Origin: Lichenostomus cassidix
Taxonomy: Eukaryota > Chordata > Aves > Passeriformes > Meliphagidae
NCBI GenBank assembly: GCA_008360975.2
Contig: CM039179.1
Span: forward strand, 51,194,561 to 51,258,560
Length of the DNA stretch: 64,000 nt
Direction of reading: 5' to 3'
Under the pieces are notes generated by a model that was given only the letters and a program-made list of their open reading frames with translations, did not search any database and was not told the origin of the DNA. Position numbers and translations under genes: made by a program. Shown piece after piece: positions 36,975 to 48,027 of the stretch (positions within the stretch are counted from its first letter, which is position 1; each line of letters begins with the position of its first letter).

Positions 36975-38132
36975 TAGATTCAGAGACTCACAAAAAGGTT
37001 GATGTTAGAAAGGATTACTGGAGGTCATCTGGTCCCACTGCCTGCTCAAACACCCGAAGCCTGGTACCCAAGACCATGTCAAAAAGGCTTTTGAATATGT
37101 CCAAGGACGGACACTTCACATCCTCTCTGGGCTATTTGTGCCAGGGCTCAGGCATTATCACAGTAAAAAAAAGTTTCCTGATGCTCATTAGGAAACTCTT
37201 GTGTTTCAGTTTGTGCCCAATGTCTTTTGTTCTGCCAGCGGGATCTACTCAAAAAGATTCTGGCTTCAAACTCTCTTAATGTGTTTACGTACATTCGTAA
37301 GATCACCTTACGAGCCGTCTCCAGTCTGAACCATCCTAGAGCTCCCAGCCTTTCTTCATAGGAGAGATGCTTCAGTCCCTTAATCATCTTTGTCCCTTTG
37401 TTGGACTCTGCATTATGTCCATGCCTCTCTCATACTGAGAGGCCCTGAACAGGACACAGAAGACCACTGTGACCTCACCAGAACTCAGTAGAGGGGAGGG
37501 ATCTCAATTGGCTGATGCCAGTACTTTGCCTAATGCATCTCAGGATGCCATTGGCCTTTTTGTCAAGGGCACAGCCCAGCAGGTCTTGCAGCACTGCCCA
37601 TCAGAACTTCAAAGTACAATTTTACTTTCTAGCCATTTGGTCCCCAATGTATACGTATGCATGGGGCTGGTCCTTCCTGGGTGCAGGACTTTGCACTTTC
37701 CCATGCTGAACTTCGGGAGATTCGTTAGCTCACCTCTTCAGCCTGCTGAAATTGCTCTGGACACTCACAAGACCCCCTCGTGTATTAGGCACTCATCCTC
37801 AGTTTTGTGTCATTAGCAAAGTAGTGGAAGGTTCACTTTCCCCATCATCCAATTAATAAGTGAAGATTTAAAGCAGGATTTACCACTTGATTAATGATCT
37901 CCAGCTGATCTGGTCTGCTAATGATCACCACATTCTGGGCCCAGCTGTTCAGCTAACTTTTAATCCACCATGAGGTTCTGCTCATCCATTCATTATTTCA
38001 TCAGCTTCTCCATGAGGATCTTATAGAAGACCATGTCAAAAGCTTTTCTAAATTCAAGGTTGACAATATTGAGGCTGTTCCCTCATCTACCAAGGTAATA
38101 ATTTCATGGTAGAAGGTTATTGGGTGGAAAGT
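36975..38132 (-). mobile_element. CR1 LINE fragment, ORF2 reverse transcriptase to 3' end
   Basis: The longest CR1 copy in the window, ~1.16 kb on the minus strand, running from the reverse-transcriptase domain to near the 3' end. Near 38029-38070 the minus strand reads VNLEFRKAFD, matching motif A (LDFSKAFD) with its first aspartate changed to glutamate. Near 37804-37823 it reads FANDTKL, matching the FADD catalytic box with one aspartate changed to asparagine. Stops and frameshifts interrupt the frame. The 3' side shows 'tcctgggtgcaggactttgc', 'ctcccagcctttcttcatag' and 'ggtcatctggtcccactgcc'. Part of the region between the RT and the 3' end seems shortened. It abuts the LTR at 38133. Confidence 0.88.
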
Positions 38133-38985
38133 TGTATTGAGCTCATAGGGAAATCCTTTGCAGCTGAGGGCAGCAGGAGTAAAATCCTGGGGAGGAGGCT
38201 GAGGCTTTTTCCTTTTCAAGACATTGTCAGTTCCAGCAGGGTCTGCAATGGACTTAAGCCCACTGGACTTAGGGGGGCCTTTGTAAAATATATTTAATGA
38301 AGGTCAGAAAATACTGGCCAGAAAGGAAGAGGAAACAAACTGACAAGGGGACCACCAAGATAGAGGATCAGGAGGTGTCTACATGACAGGCTAGGTACAC
38401 CTTCTAAAGGCACAGCAGCTCATGGGTGAGCCCACTGGAGCACCCCAAAGGTAGTGAGTCCTGTGGAGCACACATGTTGGACTATAGGAAAAGAATGGGA
38501 AGGAAGAAGATGACAAGAGAAGGTGCTACATCCTGACTGTAACCCCTACGAACCATCCCAGTGCCATCTGTTCGCTCACTGAAGTTACTGAATCAACTGA
38601 GTGCAAATCATGATGATAACATGATTTGTTAGGGTGAAGAGGACAAGTGGTTGCAGTGAAGGTGAGCCTTTTGTGTTATATGCCAAATCTATTATTTGAA
38701 TACAAAAGAGGATGAAAGGTGTACGTAGTTTTTCACTTTTCTTGTGGTTTTTAGGATTTTGGTTTGGTTATTTTCCCCTCTATTATTAATTTACAAAACT
38801 AAAAAATTACTCTATTACTAATTACGAAATTACTCTTCAAATCAGAAATTAAATTTTCATTTTAATTTGCAGTAAATAATGTTACTTTCAGCATGATGTC
38901 TGTTTTGCTCACTAGAGCAACTGGTAAGTGATCTGCTTGCCTTAATCTTGATTCCCGGGCTATCTTGTTCCTCTTCTTTTTTGTC
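38133..38985 (+). mobile_element. decayed LTR, ERVL-like long family
   Basis: A strongly diverged copy of the long LTR family on the plus strand. It opens with 'tgtattgagctcataggg', followed by 'gcctttgtaaaatatattta' (38269-38288), the same block as 'gcctctgtgaaaacatattt' in the 33604 copy. Next come 'gaaggaagaagatgacaaga', 'tcctgactgtaacccc' and the R/U5 region ('cagtaaataatgttac', 'tctgttttgctcac', 'gcaactggtaagtgatctgc'). The 3' end near 38985 is lost in diverged sequence and no target duplication was found. It starts directly after the CR1 ending at 38132, so it may have inserted into that CR1. Confidence 0.7.
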
Positions 38986-41900
38986 TACTTGCTGCACTGC
39001 TTATTTTCTCCAATTAACTGGCATAGGGTGGTTTTTTGTGAACTGTTTTATGGAAAACTTGGAGCATTTTAAAAAAATCAGTGTGATTACTCCAACCTGC
39101 TTATCTCAGTGTGCATCACTACATTTACATGGTATAAGACTCAAGTGCCATCATATAGTCTGCAAATGAAGTAATTGAACTCTATCTTACCACTTAATAC
39201 GTTTTTTTCTTCACTAATGCATCTTTTCTAATCAGCAGCACAAAAATGTTCAGTTTTTTTAAATCTCACCGATTTCAGGAATAATTTGTAGCTCAAGATT
39301 TGTTGAGTTACTACAATGTAGTCTTTAAGAGAAAAGAAATAGGAACTAAAATATTTCACATGATACGTGCAAAAGCATGGTACTGCATATATTAAAGCTT
39401 ACAAAATGGAACATAATTCTCTATCATGTAGCAGCAGTGTAAATAATTATCCAATTTATTTTCAGAGGTATCACCCTCAAAAAACAGTTAGTAATTTTAA
39501 GTAATTGATCAATTCTGCTGTGGAATCCTGATGACATCATAAACCATGACAGAACATTGTAGGTGGTTATTTAATCACCATCATCTACAGCTGAAATTTC
39601 ATACAGAAGGAGATGTGGCAGAAGAGAGGAGCTAGAAATGGTGGCAGAGGAAGAGTGCAGTATCTCTATGTAGTCCTCCTGGAGTGAGTTGAATAAAATA
39701 GAGTAATCCAAGGAGAGTTAAATATTATTTTGTACTATTTTTTGTTTCATTACATCACAAATTTTAGAAGAAGCACAGGGATATGTCTAAATGTTTTGGC
39801 CCATTTTTTTATTCAATCCACTAATTGTTACCACTAACCACGTTCTATTCATGGAAAAGTTTTGATGCATATAAATCAATTCCTTTCAGAGGAAATGAAA
39901 CTGCAAGCTTTTCCCTAAAATGTGCTGCTCACCTTAATGGGGAAAAGTGACCTTTGAATCAAGGACTGAGTTTTTCAACATTTTTGGCCAAGTGTTTGAG
40001 GGATGTTCAGTCCTACCAATTAGACTACACCTAGTTTGACAAAAAAACACTAAAGTAAAAATTGTGTAGATATAAGTAGCTTAGAAGCAATCATTTCAAT
40101 CCTCTGGGTTGTTGTTATTGAGTCAAATTGCTTGGCACTATAGGCTCTGGCTACGTCAGATCCTAGGACACTCTAAAGGTACCAGGTAATCTGAAAATTA
40201 CAGACCATAGGGGCTCAGTACTGTGCTTCTAATCTTTTCCTTTAGCTACCACAGCCCATAAAATGTTTGTCTTCCCACACTCCTTACAAACTTTCTGACA
40301 ATATGGTTTAATTTTTCTTACTTCTTTCTTACTTGCTTTCTAATCACTCAGCAGTTACCCTGTTAATATTTCTGCCAAGAATTTCCTGTAGAAACAGACT
40401 TTTATGAAGCATTGTTTTCCTCTCCTAGAGCCCTTTTCACCTGCCATTTTAAAGATTCCTGCCATGCAGAATAGCTGCCTGCCATCTGTTTGCAGGAAGG
40501 AAGAAAGCATTTAATAATTCATAGGGTGGATGACAAATAGTGTTTGACATTTTCCTCTGATTGCAATATACTTAAGAAAATATTTTATGTCTGTAGAAAT
40601 GATTCTATCATTCAGTGGGTAAGAGAATTTTACATGTCACTCAAATAATCCAGAGGCAGGAAGATCAATGGAATAGCAGCCTTTCTAAAGTTGTTGTGGT
40701 TTTCTTTAACATCAAGAGCCCTATTAAGTCTATTAACAGTGAACATTTTCAATTAATTTTTAATCATAAACATCACATAACTCAGAAGAGGCCTAATGAT
40801 ATGCTTTGGTCCAGCTCAAATACACAGATATTCAGCACAATGAAGGGTTTCTTTTAACAAACTGAGGAAAATAAATCTGATTTTTTTTATCCTTTTTTTT
40901 ATTTAGCTGTAGATTTAGTAGAAAACAGACTAAATAGAAAACAAATTCCAGTGAAAACAGTGTTTTTCAAATTCAAGCCTTTGGCAGTGAACCAGGATAT
41001 ATCAATTTCAGTAGTTTTTCAGACCTATGCATAGATCACATCTTCCAATGGCTGTCAAATATATGTGAAAATTTAAAAGGCCTGATAATACCAAATGAGT
41101 CTTTCCGGGACAGGAGGTGAGATTTAACTATAGGACAAAATCAACTACATCCCACATTTGCCTGACTTATTAAAAGACTATTCCTGTTACTATCAAAATT
41201 AACATTTACAAATATTTGCTTAGAAGTATTTCTCTGGATCTACTGAGGGTCTGTGTTTCTTCAGTTAGAAACTGGAAAACTTACTTGAAATAGGTACAGT
41301 AAATTGTTCCAAGCTTCCTCTTTTGATTCTGAGTTCAGTTCAAAAGCCATTTGTTTTTATAGAGAAAATAAACAATTTTCATATTCACCATTATAAAATA
41401 AAATGCTTCATATATACTGGTCCTTAAATAAATAATTTATCTTTCCTGTCTCAAAGTGTATATTCATATTATTTGAAAAAATAGGGGAAAAACCCAACAA
41501 ATTGTATGCAAGAAAAAGCACACTTACATCATATAGTCAGAAAATTAAAAGTTAATTTTTTATATTTTGAGTTTATTTTATGACTAGGTTGTAGATAGAA
41601 TGGGAGATGGTAATCCACAAAAAAAACCCCCCAGAAAACCACAGAATATTAACTCAGTGTAAAAATGGATGAGAGTTGCACAGATTTTCAGAAAAAAAAA
41701 AAGGGAGGGAATATTCAAAAATAACCAGTAGGACAAGGTTTTAACTTGTCAAACTCTACCATTGCAGGTGCTTTTTAACATTTTGTTTAAAGATTAGGTG
41801 AAATTTTTAAATGCTTTCAGATAGATTGGCTGCTAAATGCTACCATAATCTTTCACTGTTGTTTCAGTTAGTAGCCTCTCAGTGATTTCTCTCAAAAGGT

Positions 41901-44900
41901 GAGGATAATCCAAAGTTGTTTCTGGATGTTCTTTATGGTCTTCTTACAAAAACATTATTATCAAATAAATACGGATGTTTTTCTTTAGACCACTCTCAGA
42001 TTATTTTTAATTTCTTGCTTAATAAACATACTTAGATGAGCTGTATTTTCAAGCCTCATATTGAAATAATACTGAAAGGAGTTCTATTATTTCAGACAAA
42101 GACTATTTAAACTGTGAAATTGTACATATGAGCAAAGTTCAAAGGAAATTACTATGCTGCTTTGTTTTTAAATATCCCATTAAAAATTATATTTTAAAGA
42201 AATAACATTTCTTTACCTTTAACTTTTTCAGACAATATCAGCACACCTGGATTTTGGTTTTCAATAGCTTTGCATTTAAACCTTTTTATTTATAATATCA
42301 CATATATTATTTGGCATGTCTACTGAAACATCTAAAAATTTCTTATTTCTTTTCAGTTTAAATCAGAATCTATTACTATAGCACAGTTTTGTCTGTGTTA
42401 TCTAAATTATGTTAGCTAAATTGCAGTGTTTATGACCATATAATCTATAATGACAATTGCTCAGAATATGGCAGCAGACATGAGCGTGCATAAAGATAGA
42501 GCAAATAGTAAATGCAATATTCTTTTTTTTTGCTGCCGGAAGATGGTGGGGAAAAATATTTAGTCACACATCAAAGTACAGCCATTTTTACTGCAGCTTA
42601 AGTAATATGTCATCTTCTTACTGAAAAAACTTTAACAAAAGCCCATTGTCTTCCACACAGCCTGAAAAAGACAACTCACTAGACAAAAAAAGCATTTCTA
42701 GAATAAGGGCAGATGAACAAGTTTTTTTTGTTGTTGTTTTTTATTGTAGTTATTTTTATTAATTTTAGCTGGGTCATGAAAAGAAATAAGTTTAGCCAGA
42801 GGAACTGCAACTTTTCTCATTCGCTGCGTCATCAAAGGCACTTCATTTTGAAAAGTAAAATAATTGCATTTTAGGAATACAAACTAGGTGTTAAATGTTT
42901 AAGATTAACAAGTTTTCCTTTCTTCAGAGTTTTGAGGGCTTTTCTGTTCTTGGGGGGATTTGCCTTTCATTTTGTAGCAACCTGCTCAGAATTCATTTCC
43001 AAAGCTGGAAATGTGGTAAAAAAGTTAACTGAATAGAATCCATTTTTGAAAGCACATTAGCAAACCTCTGTTCCTATATCCTTTATTGGAAACATGTATT
43101 TTTTCTTGTATTTTAATCGTATCATATTCAACTGCACTGGATTTGAATATTATTTCCTAAAAGACTTTCTGTTTTATATGCCTTAATTAAAACCTGAATT
43201 CTTAATAGTACCATTAATTCTAATTTTCATTAGGAAGTTTCTGATATGGGTTTGATGGGGATATATTAAGGTCAGTTTCCCTCCAGAAGAAGTAGATACA
43301 AGATTTGTTTTATTTTTATTTTATAAAAATGTGGGATTATAGTTTCCTTTATGTTTCATGGGTTTCTATGTTGCCCAACAAGTATGTATTTAAGTATCAA
43401 AAACATCCCAGGTTTCTGAGCACAAAAATTAGTTTGAACTGACCTTGTATTCTTTTTCTTCTCAACCTTATCATCTCTATCAATCACACAGTAATTTCTT
43501 TTTCCTTCCAGTCTTTGTATCTCAGTTCATCGTATTTACCCTGGCACTAATCACTACCAACCTGTAGTTTTCTGGGATTGTAAATATTTTTTATTTGCTT
43601 TATAATGATACCTTTGCACCCTTCTTTTATATAAATTGTACTAATCTGTATTGACATCCCAGTTATAAGAATCTTCTCACCAGGTTTCAGTTATGCCTAC
43701 AAGATCACAACCACCATAATTTAGCAATCACTTTTTTTAGTTTTCTTTGCTTGTCTCTCATTCTTCTGGAATTGTGCAAAGGCACTCTAATACAGATGTC
43801 TTTTGATTCTTCTAGTTTCATTCTTTTGACAAATGCATCTTCTGATTTATTACTGTGCTACTAAAGGTGCCAAAAGCCAAGCAGAACTCAAAGGACTAGA
43901 TTTTTATAACAGATAATATCTGACAGATAATAAAATCTACAGTTATGTAATGCACAAAATAAAGCCAACAAAAAACCACAAAACTTCTAGCTTCAGGCAT
44001 TAGATACCTCTTTCTAGAAATAAAATTTCCTTAACATAGAAGTACTTATTAAAGAATGTAAAATTCACTATTGCTCCTAATAAAAGTTGTGGAATATAAA
44101 CTGTGGGAGTACCTTGGCACTTTTGAAACAGATCTTTTTCAGTGCCTAAGCAGGCACCTATTTTTAAAGATTTTCACCTACAAGCTAAGAGGTCCTGTTC
44201 TGAAGTTATGCAGTAAAATTAACTGACAACAGTTTATGTGTAAATAAGAACAATTTGACACTGGAATTCTTCTCAAAAATATTTTTGATAGGATTGTTGA
44301 TGCTCCATGTGCAAGATTTAGTATCTAACGGCAAAAGGCAGAAAAAAAATGAGCAATATAGAAACCCAAATTCTGCTTTAATAAGAGTTACTCCTGAGCA
44401 ACACCAAAATTGATTCTACTCAGTGATAAAGATAAAGCTCTTGTTTCTCTATATTCACCTTTTTTCTGTTTACAGGTTTGATTTGTTTTCTCAGATGTAT
44501 TATGGCAGTTAATTCAAATTTGACTCTACCAAATATGGGTACCTATATCCATATCCTGACTATCTCAGTCTTTTTTTCCCATGTAAGTAAATAATTTTCA
44601 TATTTAGAGCTGTATTCACTGTACACAAATTTACTGTAGATTTTTTCTTTGACTGTGGATGTCACTTGTGTCAAAAGACGTTTTTAGCTGATAGCTGTGG
44701 TTTATTTCATAGTAAATACATAGTAGCCATTCCAACAAGCAAAACTTTTTCTCTGTGCAAATCATTTTGTTTACATTCTTTATCAGACCAAATTCATTTA
44801 CCGACAAAAGCATCAGAGATAAGAGTAAAATATTTTTGGTATAAACCTAGGCTTATTTTTTGAGTGTTTGGACATTTCTACATTAATCTTAAATGTCTCA

Positions 44901-45594
44901 AAATTCTCAACCAGAATCTTCAATTTAACATGTATCTGAACCAGTAAATTATTATAGGTTTTATGCTACATACAGACAAGAGAACCCATTTTGTCCTTCC
45001 ACTATAAGCTAGCTACTAAACTGTCTTGCACATCTTTCTACTGAATAGACAGTGGTGTGTGGTCATTTATCATCCTGTATTAGGTTGAAGTCAGTGCTAT
45101 TCTTTTAATTCCCCTTATATTGTAGTGGTCATTCATCCCTAAACATAGACAAAAGAACAAATCTTAAGCATACTATATGTATACATAGAAAATTAGTGAA
45201 CAAACATGATTAGAAACCCTGAGAGAATTTTGAAAGTCATATATTAATACAAACTGTGGAAAACCAGGATAACTCAGGCAAAATTCTTTACTGAGCATAG
45301 GGAGATGTTATGGTAGCTAAACTGCTAATTTTGTTAGCTTTAGATCATTATCAAAGGTGAAAGGTGATAGAGCAGATGAAATGCATTTATAAGTGGGTAG
45401 GTGAAAATGATAAGTGAAATAAATCCAGAGTGCACAAAGTGATGACGACATTTCTGCAGCACCCAAGGCAAGATAAAGTTTTAAACTATGTGTCTGTGAC
45501 TCAATACATAGATATCCATACAGATATACTTGCCTACCTCCTCACTTGGATTAATCCTGCTGATAAATTACCAAATGCCAATTGACTCCTATAG
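38986..45594. other. AT-rich desert, no gene recognised
   Basis: 6.6 kb of AT-rich DNA with homopolymer runs. No repeat family, exon or RNA gene could be named. The stretch 43500-43870 has a more even base composition and may be an ancient repeat, but I could not identify it. Confidence 0.6.
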
Positions 45595-46080
45595 AAGAAA
45601 ATTACTAAGGTTAATGCCTCCCTGGGGCCCAGGTTTAGGATATTACTAAGAAACTTCCTAGCCTGGTTTGGCCTTCACGCTATTTCCCATTATTGCTCTT
45701 CCATGTGGATGGTGATGAAGTTGCACTCTGTAGTCCAAGGGCAATTAAAAGAGACTTTAGTGCCTTGGGAGGGTTGGTACTGGAATCTGGAGAACAATTT
45801 CCCACCTCTATCCTTCCAGTTGCAGGCAGTGCCATACAAAGAAACAGATTAACTCAGTCTATTAATGACTCTGTGGCTGGTGTCACCAGCACAGTTTTGG
45901 TTTTTTTCAGTAATGGGATGGTACCAGACCTGCTGACATCCCACTGGACTCACCTTTCTCAAAGGAAAACAAGGGTCTTTGACAGAGCTTTAAAGTAGAC
46001 TGGAAGTGGGAAGGGGGTAATGTTAGACTTGACCATGTCAGACACAAATTGAGACATTGACCCAAACAGCTTTGCTTTCT
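45595..46080 (+). mobile_element. CR1 LINE internal fragment, ORF1 3' part
   Basis: An internal piece of a two-ORF CR1 element, plus strand, covering the end of ORF1 and the start of the sequence after it. Most genomic CR1 copies are 5'-truncated and keep only the 3' end. This one keeps a 5'-proximal part and lacks ORF2 and the 3' tail, so the rest was deleted or split off later. The coding content is described in the nested entry. Confidence 0.75.
45639..45998 (+). pseudogene. CR1 ORF1 C-terminal esterase-like domain remnant
   Basis: An open frame of 119 codons plus a TAG stop, preceded in frame by a TAG at 45636-45638 that falls inside the original coding region. Reading from 45639 it gives ITKKLPSLVWP and YFPLLLFHV, then blocks similar to those of the SGNH-hydrolase (esterase) domain in ORF1 of CR1 elements: HVDGDEVAL where a G-T-N-D type block is expected, SILPVAG, and THLSQRKTRVF near the C-terminus. 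The D-x-x-H pair typical of the last SGNH block appears as H-x-x-H (HWTH), so the acid residue is lost while the histidine is kept. The frame ends at what looks like the natural ORF1 stop. Family assignment is from memory. It is a transposon relic with catalytic residues changed and no start codon, so activity is not expected. Confidence 0.7.
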
Positions 46081-46492
46081 TGTGTTATACTTACATTAAG
46101 ACATCTTACAATATTTACAACATGGTAAACTTTTTTGCTTTTTATTTATTTTTTTAAGGAATCTGCTGAATAGAGTGGACAATATCTAATAATTTGAAAT
46201 TTTTTGTTTACCCATCATATGCAGTTAAATCCACATTCTGTGTTTTTTCACTGTTGGAAATAAGAGAAATAAGGTGATCTTCCATCTTATGATATGTGTA
46301 AGTTCACCAAGTTCCTGTATATTGCAAAAGGCTGACATTTTCTTTGCTCCAGTTATCAATACTAGAACTGGTTTCAGTGTTTATTCCCACATTTTTTTTG
46401 CAGGTGATGATAACAAAGATGATGGCCCCAATTCCATGATATCACAGCTATTATTGACAAAGAAAAGGAAAATGGATTTGCGTTCTTTCTTG

Positions 46493-46519
46493 AAATAAAA
46501 TAAATAAATAAATAAATAA
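46493..46519. repeat. (AAAT)n microsatellite
   Basis: About six units of AAAT, followed by a C-run and an A-run. A simple repeat. Confidence 0.9.
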
Positions 46520-47072
46520 CACCCCCAAAAAATCCCAAGAAAGCAACAGCTAATCATTGACTGATTTAGGTATCCCTTTTTGTTCCTCTGTAGGAATCTG
46601 CAATCTGCCAGAAGTGGAATAATGATCTCTTTCTCTGAAAGAAAACAATTTTTTCCTGTTTTTTTTCTTTTTTCTGACCATTCAACATTTTCTTCTGCGA
46701 TAGTCTATACTTGATTAATTTTGCAGTTGTTTTAAGGATCATAACCTTTAATCTAACCTGCATTTTGCTCTGCTGAGTTCAACTCATATAGAGAAGAGCT
46801 CAAGCATTGAAAATAACATATTTCCATTAAACACTTGAATCTTTCCAGCACCAAGAACTCCGTATCACTTTTTACAAATAATTCTGATAAAATCAAAGTA
46901 TAAAAAAATTAACTTCTTCTGCCAAGAAAGCAAATAGTAAGATTAAAATTCTTTGTTCTCTTATTCTACCTGTAAAAGGCTTTATGCATACCCATCAGGG
47001 ATAATCACCTCTAATTCACTAATTTCAGTTGTGTGTTATTCTAGTTGATTTCAGGCATTAAAATAATGAAAT

Positions 47073-47300
47073 ATCACAGAATCAGAAGCATCGAACAATT
47101 CAGCTGTGAAGAACTCAGGAGATCTCTAATCCAACCTTCTGCTCCTAACAGACAGCTCTGGGGCCATGCAGACAGCTCTGGGATTCATTTAGCTGGGTTT
47201 TGAATATCTCTAAGGATAGAAACTTCGTATTCTCTCCCAAGAGCCTGTTTCACTGCTTGACTCTTCGTTGTTGTTGCATTAAGAACATGTGACTTCAGAA
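47073..47300 (-). mobile_element. CR1 LINE 3' fragment (old copy)
   Basis: A diverged CR1 3' end on the minus strand: 'atatcacagaatcagaagc' as the tail, 'aatccaaccttctgctcct', 'gggttttgaatatctctaag' and 'tctctcccaagagcctgtt'. It contains a 20-bp tandem duplication ('gacagctctggg' at 47151-47162 and 47171-47182) not expected in the family. Confidence 0.75.
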
Positions 47301-47399
47301 AAAAAATAGATGCTCTTGCCGTCCGGCTGGTTTTGAAAGATCAATTGGGTGTAGCTGGCCTTAATTTCTTAATTTCTATTAATTATAGCCAATTTAGCT

Positions 47400-48027
47400 T
47401 GAGAAGTCTGGTGGAGTTCAAAAGATGAAAGTGCAAAAGTACAGATGCAGATATAGTGCAATTTACCAATCCAGCACTATAGGTCTGGTCACATTCAGCA
47501 AGGACTTTGCACAATCCATATTCATGAAGAGTATGGTTTATTGAAGCCACAGAAAGGAGGATTCAGGATTGCTCATGATACATGCACTAACTACAGAGTG
47601 TTATTATATGTTGCAAAAGAAAGCAGGAGAGATTCTAATGGCACTATGTATGTTTAAATTAATATTCCTGGGTGTGCACCTATGTAGCTGGAGGTGCAAA
47701 ACTCACCTGAAGGCGTTCCTTCAGGAGAGGAGGGAAGACAGTCTTTCCAGAACAAGTAGTGATGTTCAGTCCTTTCTACCCTGAAGCACCCCTTTTATTC
47801 TATAAATTTTGGCCTGTTCTAATGTGATTGAGCAATCACATGTTATAGGTGGGGTTTAGTGACTTTGGTCACATGCGCATTACATGTCCCATGCTCTACT
47901 TCATTTGCAACCCAAGGGTTTGTGTGAGTTAATTCTGTGAGTATGTCCTAGTTAGAAAAAGTGTAAGTCAGGTCTCCATTACCAACTCCTTATACAGGTG
48001 TTCATACTATCTCTCAGAAATTCAACA
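47400..48027 (-). mobile_element. possible old LTR
   Basis: On the minus strand there is a TATA-like 'atttatagaataaaaggg' (around 47793-47810) and, about 250 bp on, an AATAAA signal (TTTATT on the plus strand at 47538-47543), followed by a U5-like region. 'caaca' at 48023-48027 would be the U3 end. No duplication and no clear left end were found. The call rests on the promoter and polyA order and a slightly higher GC content than the neighbourhood. Confidence 0.38.

Noticed and set aside
33599..38985. A provirus formed by the two plus-strand long-family LTRs at 33604 and 38133
   Set aside because: The interval contains CR1 and another LTR but no recognisable gag, pol or env sequence. The two LTRs differ greatly in decay, and the first has its own approximate flanking duplication.
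43500..43870. Ancient repeat or conserved element
   Set aside because: The composition differs slightly from the surroundings, but I could not match it to any family.
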